From NCBI GenBank assembly GCA_949448405.1, contig CASTFX010000056.1, positions 1-7,373 of the forward strand: 7,373 nt of DNA, in the 5' to 3' direction. Positions 1 to 5,060 of this stretch are shown piece after piece. The stretch comes from an uncultured Clostridia bacterium (GTDB lineage Bacteria; Bacillota; Clostridia; TANB77; CAG-508). A program made the translations under genes and the position numbers. The stretch's first letter is position 1; each line of letters begins with the position of its first letter. The notes beneath the pieces were generated by a model. The model saw only the letters and a program-made list of their open reading frames with translations, did no database searches and was not told the DNA's origin.

Positions 1-1
1 T

Positions 2-2812
2 GATGAAACATATAACTATAACACAGGAAAAACATCATATACACAATATGTATATGAAGAAGACTATAACTACAATAAAAATGCAAATTCAAACGGTCTA
101 GCTTGGTATCAAGACGATCAAGTAGAATTATATTTAAAATATAAAATAACAGTAGAAAATACAACAAATACATTAACTAAATTAACAGAAATTGCAGACT
201 ACTTTGACAGTAGATTTGGATATAATGATTTATATACAACTTCTTCAGGAGCTACTCTAAAAGGTGTAGAAGCCTATAAGATAACTCCAAATGGAGGAAA
301 ACAAGAATTATCAGGAGTATCTGCAACAGCAGGTGGAAAATATATACCAGCATCGTTGATAGGATTAACAGGAACAAAAGATTATGCTGAACTATTTGTA
401 ACATTTGCAGATGGACAAGAGCCAAGCTTAGTAGATGGAGAAAAAGTAGAAATCTATGTAACAATTAAACTTGGAAAAGACGGAGAAAATGGAAGCTACA
501 AGGTTAATAATGCACATGATAGAAACAAAGTTTGGGCAAGTGAAATAATTAAAACAGCAATAAACGATCCACAAAACTTAGAAAAAACACTTACAATTCA
601 CAACTATGCAGAAGTTAATGGATATATAACAGTAGATGCAAATGGCAATGCAATGGGATATTTAGACTCTGATTCTAAACCAGGAACATTTATAGTTAAA
701 GACTATGAAGATGCAAGAGTAGAATATCTAGAAGCATACAAAAACAAGAAGAAAGACCCAGAGAGATTTGCAAAAGCACTAGATAGAATTGAAACAATTC
801 GTCAAGATGATGTATGGTCAGTGGCATTAGACTTAAAGAACAACTTAACAGATAATAAAAATAGTTACTACCACAGAACATTAAATGGTAATGTTTGGGA
901 AGCAATTGATGAAAAAGTTAAGACAAGTACAGACTTATATAATGATACATTATTAACATACATTGCAAAAAACGGACTAAAAGGAATTGTTGTAGAATTA
1001 ATTGAAGTAGAGCCAGGAGGAACACAATACGTAAGAGCAAGAACTGTAACTGGTGAAAATGGAGAATATTCATTCAGAGGATACATTGCAGGAGATTATT
1101 CAGTAAGATTTGTATATGGTGAAGCAGCTCGTGATGGATATACAGATGAGCAAAACAACATTATGAAAGATACTTCAGTAAATGGAGGAAATGACCATAG
1201 AGGAATTAACGGACAATATTATCAATCAACTAAGGCTAATCCAGATACAGACAACGTTAAATACTGGTATGCAAAATATGTAGTTGGAAATAACAATGAA
1301 GTAACATATGAAGCATCTTCAAACCCAGGAGTTAAAGGAAATAACAATACGGAAAGATATTCTGATGCATATGATGAAGTGACAGCTAGAATTAATCAAT
1401 TATCTGCTAAGACAGCTGGAAATGACAGGGATGCAGTTCAAGGTGCAGTTGACAATTCATGGTCTTGGGATTATGAATGGGATGGTGTAGAAAATGTTCA
1501 AACAAGAAAACACCTAGATACTATCGAAGCTTATACTTCTACAATGAAAGTTGAAATAGAGTATACTAAGAATAATATTACAGGTGACCAAAATAATGAA
1601 TACTATAGATATTCAATAGATAATGTAGACTTTGGTGTAACACCAAGAGCTATATCAGATATGAACATTGACACATATGCATCAAATGTAAAACTATACT
1701 TACAAGATGGTACACTTCAACTAGACGTAGACCTTAATGCAGACGGAAGTGTAAAACAATACAATAATGATGCAATTTATCAAAATATAGTAATTCCAAC
1801 ACCAGGAGGAGAAGACAGAGTAACAGATAAAGATGGATTACTTGAAGTATTATTTGATACAAGCCTATTAAATGGTACAACATTAGAAATAACATATACA
1901 GTAACAGTATCAAATGATGGACAGTCAAATACAATAACATACTTCTATGATACAGACAGTATTACAAAGGATAGTAAACCAATAGCTCTTGCATACTATA
2001 ATGGACATAGAGAAAGCTTAGAAACTTTAGTATACTATGAACAAGATAGAGAGGCTAATGGTATAACAAAACCTATTGTAAAACACGAAACAGCTGAAGA
2101 GAAGTTTGAAACTAGAAATAGTGTAAAACCTGTTGAGATAAATGTTAGAACAAGAGCTACAAATATTATAGACTATATTGACCCTGCATTAAACTTTACA
2201 CAAGTAAACAAGAATGGGGAAGCAATAAATAGAGATTGGGAATTAACTACATTAGAAAGATTTAACTCAACAAGAGAAGAAGAACAACATAAGGATATAA
2301 TGGATAAGTACAATACAATAATAAGAGCAGTAGGAGGAGATACTTACGAAAATTATCTAGCATACTTAGCAGCAGTAGCTAATGGAACTGAGCAAAGTGT
2401 AATAGATCAAACAAACTACTCAAACTTATATAAACAACTATTACCAGGAGAAAGTATTTCAACAACACTTATGTTATCAAAAGTTTTACAAACAACAAGT
2501 ACAGAAACAAACGATTATGTATATTCAAACTTAATAGAACTTGCTAAGATTGAAAACTATGCTGGTAAAATAATTGACATAGAAGGATATGACATATTAG
2601 GAATAAATAAACCAGAAACATCAGAGATAGGAGATGGAACTAAGACATTAGGAACATCTAAGTCTGAAACATTAGTTATTCATGAACCTACAGGTCTAAG
2701 TATGAGTGAAGAATACAAATCAAATTTAGGAATTGTATTAATATCATTAGTAATACTAGCAGGAGGAGTATTCTTAATCAAAAAATTTGTATTAACACCT
2801 AAAGCAGAATAA
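2..2812 (+). CDS. Giant cell-surface protein with SdrD-B/prealbumin-like domains and C-terminal membrane anchor (5' partial)
   Basis: The frame is open from position 2, so the N-terminus, including any signal peptide, lies outside the window; the first in-frame start-like codon (TTG 356) is internal. The visible 936 residues contain no cysteine and are rich in Asn, Thr, Tyr and Asp, as in exported Gram-positive surface proteins. Residues about 325-374 (GLKGIVVELIEV... ending GDYSVRFVYGE) look like a prealbumin/SdrD-B-type beta-sandwich, with the GENGEYSFRG turn typical of that fold. Residues about 542-560 (VDFGVTPRA...) and the late segment LLPGESISTTLMLSKVL resemble recurring elements of Clostridia SdrD-B-like wall proteins. 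The C-terminus has EPTG (895-898), a hydrophobic helix (about 909-926), KK and a short tail. This resembles a sortase-type tail without a canonical LPXTG motif. It ends at TAA 2810-2812, just before a strong terminator. An adhesive or structural role is inferred; the ligand is unknown. Confidence 0.85.
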   Translation, partial: DETYNYNTGKTSYTQYVYEEDYNYNKNANSNGLAWYQDDQVELYLKYKITVENTTNTLTKLTEIADYFDSRFGYNDLYTTSSGATLKGVEAYKITPNGGKQELSGVSATAGGKYIPASLIGLTGTKDYAELFVTFADGQEPSLVDGEKVEIYVTIKLGKDGENGSYKVNNAHDRNKVWASEIIKTAINDPQNLEKTLTIHNYAEVNGYITVDANGNAMGYLDSDSKPGTFIVKDYEDARVEYLEAYKNKKKDPERFAKALDRIETIRQDDVWSVALDLKNNLTDNKNSYYHRTLNGNVWEAIDEKVKTSTDLYNDTLLTYIAKNGLKGIVVELIEVEPGGTQYVRARTVTGENGEYSFRGYIAGDYSVRFVYGEAARDGYTDEQNNIMKDTSVNGGNDHRGINGQYYQSTKANPDTDNVKYWYAKYVVGNNNEVTYEASSNPGVKGNNNTERYSDAYDEVTARINQLSAKTAGNDRDAVQGAVDNSWSWDYEWDGVENVQTRKHLDTIEAYTSTMKVEIEYTKNNITGDQNNEYYRYSIDNVDFGVTPRAISDMNIDTYASNVKLYLQDGTLQLDVDLNADGSVKQYNNDAIYQNIVIPTPGGEDRVTDKDGLLEVLFDTSLLNGTTLEITYTVTVSNDGQSNTITYFYDTDSITKDSKPIALAYYNGHRESLETLVYYEQDREANGITKPIVKHETAEEKFETRNSVKPVEINVRTRATNIIDYIDPALNFTQVNKNGEAINRDWELTTLERFNSTREEEQHKDIMDKYNTIIRAVGGDTYENYLAYLAAVANGTEQSVIDQTNYSNLYKQLLPGESISTTLMLSKVLQTTSTETNDYVYSNLIELAKIENYAGKIIDIEGYDILGINKPETSEIGDGTKTLGTSKSETLVIHEPTGLSMSEEYKSNLGIVLISLVILAGGVFLIKKFVLTPKAE

Positions 2813-2824
2813 AAACTGATTTAG

Positions 2825-2866
2825 AAATAAAAATCGATATGGCGAAAGTCATATCGATTTTTTTGT
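2825..2866 (+). repeat. 42-bp exact direct repeat, copy 1 (contains the terminator)
   Basis: This stretch is identical base for base to 3819-3860, exactly 994 bp downstream, and covers the whole terminator hairpin plus a few flanking bases on each side. Similarity ends abruptly on both sides. The pair encloses the complete BRO/DinD gene with its promoter. This could be a dispersed genomic terminator element or the scar of a recombination or insertion event. Confidence 0.9.
2829..2864 (+). terminator. Intrinsic terminator, copy 1 (15-bp stem, GAAA tetraloop)
   Basis: The left arm is 2829-2843 and the right arm 2848-2862. They pair fully apart from one G-U wobble, and close on a C(GAAA)G GNRA-type tetraloop. 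The T7 run is 2858-2864. The outer A5/T5 pairs mean it could also stop transcription arriving on the - strand. It starts 17 nt after the stop of the surface-protein gene. The same sequence recurs after the next gene. Confidence 0.95.
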
Positions 2867-2882
2867 ATGTCATACAAAAAAA
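2858..2882. repeat. 25-bp perfect palindrome overlapping the terminator T-tract
   Basis: TTTTTTTGTATG (2858-2869), a central T (2870), then CATACAAAAAAA (2871-2882): twelve perfectly paired positions. The left arm shares the U-tract of the preceding terminator, so the RNA could fold in either of two ways. As DNA it could be a dyad-symmetric protein site; as RNA, with the A-run on the left of the - strand copy, it could act as a weak terminator. Confidence 0.6.
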
Positions 2883-2899
2883 TGAATACATATATTCAT
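2882..2899. repeat. 18-bp inverted repeat upstream of the BRO gene promoter
   Basis: ATGAATA (2882-2888), loop CATA, TATTCAT (2893-2899): seven perfect pairs, directly abutting the previous palindrome and 25 bp upstream of the -35 element. It is a candidate operator half of the BRO gene control region. AT-rich sequence makes short palindromes common, so its significance is uncertain. Confidence 0.4.
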
Positions 2900-2916
2900 C
2901 AGAAAAAAATACAAAA

Positions 2917-2926
2917 CAAACGTTTG
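2917..2926. promoter_or_regulatory. 10-bp palindrome overlapping the -35 box (possible operator)
   Basis: CAAACGTTTG is a perfect palindrome whose right half covers the first three bases of the -35 hexamer. A protein bound here would block RNA polymerase. It lacks the GAAC-N4-GTTC spacing of Firmicute LexA boxes, so SOS control is not supported by this site. The operator role is inferred from position only. Confidence 0.4.
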
Positions 2927-2952
2927 ACAAATTGAGCTAAATATTATATAAT
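2924..2952 (+). promoter_or_regulatory. Consensus sigma-A promoter for the BRO gene
   Basis: The -35 is TTGACA (2924-2929) and the -10 is TATAAT (2947-2952), separated by exactly 17 bp: a perfect match to the housekeeping consensus. The expected start of transcription is near 2959, leaving a very short leader before the ribosome binding site. A promoter this strong on an antirepressor-like gene suggests that it is normally held in check by a repressor. Confidence 0.9.
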
Positions 2953-2962
2953 CTTCAAAGAT

Positions 2963-2968
2963 AGGAAG
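2963..2968 (+). promoter_or_regulatory. Ribosome binding site of the BRO gene, decides the start
   Basis: AGGAAG lies 8 nt before ATG 2977. An in-frame GTG at 2968 overlaps this site and therefore cannot be the start, so translation begins with MQENKLALF at 2977. Confidence 0.85.
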
Positions 2969-2976
2969 TGATAATT

Positions 2977-3816
2977 ATGCAAGAAAATAAATTAGCATTA
3001 TTTGAAGAAAAAGAAATTAGAATGAAATGGTATGATGATGATTGGTTTTATTCTATTGTTGATGTTATATTAGCATTGACAGATAGTAAGGATCCAAAAG
3101 ATTATTGGTATAGGTTAAAGACAAGAGTTAATGAAGAATCGAAAATTGAACTATCGACAATTTGTCGACGTTTGAAACTGCTTGCCAAAGATGGAAAAAT
3201 GAGAGCAACAGATTGTACAGATACAAAAGGAATACTAAGAATTATACAATCTATTCCATCTCCTAAAGCAGAACCTTTTAAATTATGGTTAGCACAGGTA
3301 GGAAGCGAAAGGTTAGAAGAGATAGTAAATCCAGAACTTGCAATTAATAGAGCAAAGGAAACTTATATGAGAAAAGGATATGAAAATAATTGGATAGCAC
3401 AAAGGTTAAAGTCAATAGACAGTAGAAAGCAGCTAACTGATACATGGAAAAATAGTGGAGTAAAAAATAAAGATTATGCAATATTAACAGATGAAATTTA
3501 TAAAAATACTTTTGGCTTAAATACGTCTCAATATAAAGAATTAAAGGGCATTGATAAGACTAAAAGAAATTTAAGAGATAGTATGGGAAATCTGGAATTA
3601 GCCATAACAAATTTAGCAGAAGTTACAGCAAATGAATTACACCATAAAAATAATAGTTATGGTGTAGAGAAGTTAAAGGTAGATGTTACAAAAGCAGGAA
3701 AGATAACAGGCAAAGCTAGAAAAGATATTGCAAAAGAAATGGGAAGAAAAATTGTAGATAAATCGAATTATAAAGAATTAACAAATAAAGAGATAAAGCA
3801 ATTACCCAATAATTAA
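2977..3816 (+). CDS. BRO-N domain protein, DinD / phage antirepressor-like
   Basis: 279 residues from ATG 2977. Residues about 12-110 form a BRO-N-type domain: a short beta-strand start (EIRMKWYDDDWFYSIVDV), a helical block with YWYRLKTRV, a basic stretch (CRRLKLLAKDGK), then TDTKGILRIIQSIPSPKAEPFKLWLAQVG. Residues about 111-279 (RAKETYMRKGYENNWIAQRLKS and following, to the lysine-rich end) resemble the C-terminal half of DNA-damage-inducible protein D and chromosomal prophage-antirepressor relatives. BRO-N domains bind DNA; E. coli DinD affects RecA activity, but that role cannot be assumed here. The gene stands alone, with its own consensus promoter and its own terminator, between two identical 42-bp repeats. 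No other phage genes are visible. It could be a moron-like or domesticated phage gene. The family call is firm; the function is not. Confidence 0.82.
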   Translation: MQENKLALFEEKEIRMKWYDDDWFYSIVDVILALTDSKDPKDYWYRLKTRVNEESKIELSTICRRLKLLAKDGKMRATDCTDTKGILRIIQSIPSPKAEPFKLWLAQVGSERLEEIVNPELAINRAKETYMRKGYENNWIAQRLKSIDSRKQLTDTWKNSGVKNKDYAILTDEIYKNTFGLNTSQYKELKGIDKTKRNLRDSMGNLELAITNLAEVTANELHHKNNSYGVEKLKVDVTKAGKITGKARKDIAKEMGRKIVDKSNYKELTNKEIKQLPNN

Positions 3817-3818
3817 TT

Positions 3819-3860
3819 AAATAAAAATCGATATGGCGAAAGTCATATCGATTTTTTTGT
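3819..3860 (+). repeat. 42-bp exact direct repeat, copy 2
   Basis: Exact partner of 2825-2866. The sequence outside the 42 bp is unrelated between the two copies. Confidence 0.9.
3823..3858 (+). terminator. Intrinsic terminator, copy 2 (identical to copy 1)
   Basis: The left arm is 3823-3837, the GAAA loop 3838-3841, the right arm 3842-3856, and the T7 run ends at 3858. It starts 6 nt after the BRO stop codon and makes that gene monocistronic. It separates the gene from the glucan synthase downstream. Confidence 0.95.
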
Positions 3861-3923
3861 CTAAATTTTCTAAAATTGCATAAAAATTGGAAGCCTTGGC
3901 AAAACTAAATTAAAAACTAAAAA

Positions 3924-3930
3924 AGAGAGG
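3924..3930 (+). promoter_or_regulatory. Ribosome binding site of the glucan synthase gene, supports a TTG start
   Basis: AGAGAGG lies 8 nt before TTG 3939. A TAA at 3918 closes the frame upstream and no ATG or GTG lies between, so TTG is the likely start. A second TTG at 3945 is less well spaced. Confidence 0.75.
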
Positions 3931-3938
3931 CGAACAAT

Positions 3939-5060
3939 TTGAAATTGTCAGATATAAATGGAATAGCACTAGACAAAGAACAACTTAAAACATATTTAGA
4001 AAATATCGCATCAGACCATACATTAAAAGCAAAATCGGATAAAAACACATATCCAATACCAGAAATGGAAAGAAATTTTGAATATATAACAAAAACATAT
4101 GACTTATTAAATATACATTTAAAATTAGGAGTGAATATACATCCAGCAGGAGAATGGCTTTTAGATAACTATTATGTTATAGAAGAAACAGTAAAAGAAG
4201 TAAGAAAGAGTTTACCTATAAAAAAATATGTAAGCTTTTTAGGAATAGGAGCAGGGAAATATAAGGGATATGCAAGGGCATATGTGCTTGCAGAGGAGAT
4301 TATAAGTTTTACAGACGGTAATTTTAAAGCAAAAGATTTAGAAGAATATTTAACAAGTTATCAAAATAAGAAGACATTAAATATGGAAGAAATATGGGAT
4401 ATAAATTTATTCTTTAAAATTGCTTTAATTGAAAAAATAAGAGATATCTGTATGAAAATATATGCATCTCAAATGCAAAAAATAAAGGTTGAGAGCATAA
4501 TAGAGAGATTAGTAGAAAATAAATCAAAAGATAAACTTATATTTAAGACTACTGCAAATGAATATGCAAAAGAAATACAAACATACAGTGAAAATAAGTA
4601 TACATTTATAGAATATATGTCATATAGGTTAAAAGAATATGGAAAAAAGGCAATACCATACTTAAATATCCTAGAAGAAGAGATAAACAAACAAGGGTTA
4701 TTGCTTCAAGAAGTAATAAAAAAAGAACATTTTGATATAGCATTGAAAAAAGTATCAATAGGAAATTGTATAAAAAGTATACATGCTTTACAAAGAATGA
4801 ACTTCTTAGAAATATTTGAGAAAATTAATGGAGTTGAAGAAGTACTAAAACAAGATCCAAGTGGCGTGTATGAAAAAATGGAATACAAGACAAAGGAATA
4901 CTACAGAAATAAAGTTAAAGAGATAGCTAAAAAAACAAGAATATCAGAGATATATATTGCAAAAAAAGTTGTAGAACTTGCAAAAGCTGAAAATAAAAAT
5001 CCTAAAAAAGGACATATAGGATATTACCTAATAGATAAGCGGATTACCAGAACTTTATAG
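3939..5060 (+). CDS. Glucan synthase segment 1: N-terminal region, ends early unless the frame shifts at 5040
   Basis: Family landmarks visible in this segment are HPAGEWLLDNYYVIEE (68-83), GYARAYVLAEEIISFTDGN (about 108-128), SIGNCIKSIHAL (from 273), DPSGVYEKM (from 306) and the closing HIGYYLIDK (to residue 367). The true protein stays in this frame only to AAG 5037-5039. The unshifted frame then adds six unrelated residues (RITRTL) and stops at TAG 5058-5060. On its own, the segment has neither the transferase nor any membrane helix, so the 373-residue product would not be expected to work. Confidence 0.8.
   Translation: MKLSDINGIALDKEQLKTYLENIASDHTLKAKSDKNTYPIPEMERNFEYITKTYDLLNIHLKLGVNIHPAGEWLLDNYYVIEETVKEVRKSLPIKKYVSFLGIGAGKYKGYARAYVLAEEIISFTDGNFKAKDLEEYLTSYQNKKTLNMEEIWDINLFFKIALIEKIRDICMKIYASQMQKIKVESIIERLVENKSKDKLIFKTTANEYAKEIQTYSENKYTFIEYMSYRLKEYGKKAIPYLNILEEEINKQGLLLQEVIKKEHFDIALKKVSIGNCIKSIHALQRMNFLEIFEKINGVEEVLKQDPSGVYEKMEYKTKEYYRNKVKEIAKKTRISEIYIAKKVVELAKAENKNPKKGHIGYYLIDKRITRTL

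Noticed and set aside
356..2812. Surface protein starting at TTG 356
   Set aside because: The frame is open upstream to position 2, and the upstream residues have the same composition. No ribosome binding site precedes 356.
2905..2935. LexA/SOS box upstream of the DinD-like gene
   Set aside because: CAAACGTTTG lacks the GAAC-N4-GTTC pattern of Firmicute LexA sites.
3857..3885. Promoter for the glucan synthase gene (TTGTCT, 16 bp, CATAAA)
   Set aside because: It matches the consensus poorly and overlaps the terminator T-tract. A promoter is probably present in 3861-3923, but I cannot place it.
5020..5045. Classical programmed frameshift (slippery X XXY YYZ heptamer, or prfB-like Shine-Dalgarno plus stop)
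   Set aside because: There is no slippery heptamer, no stop in the A site and no close Shine-Dalgarno motif at either break, and the shift is +1 rather than -1.
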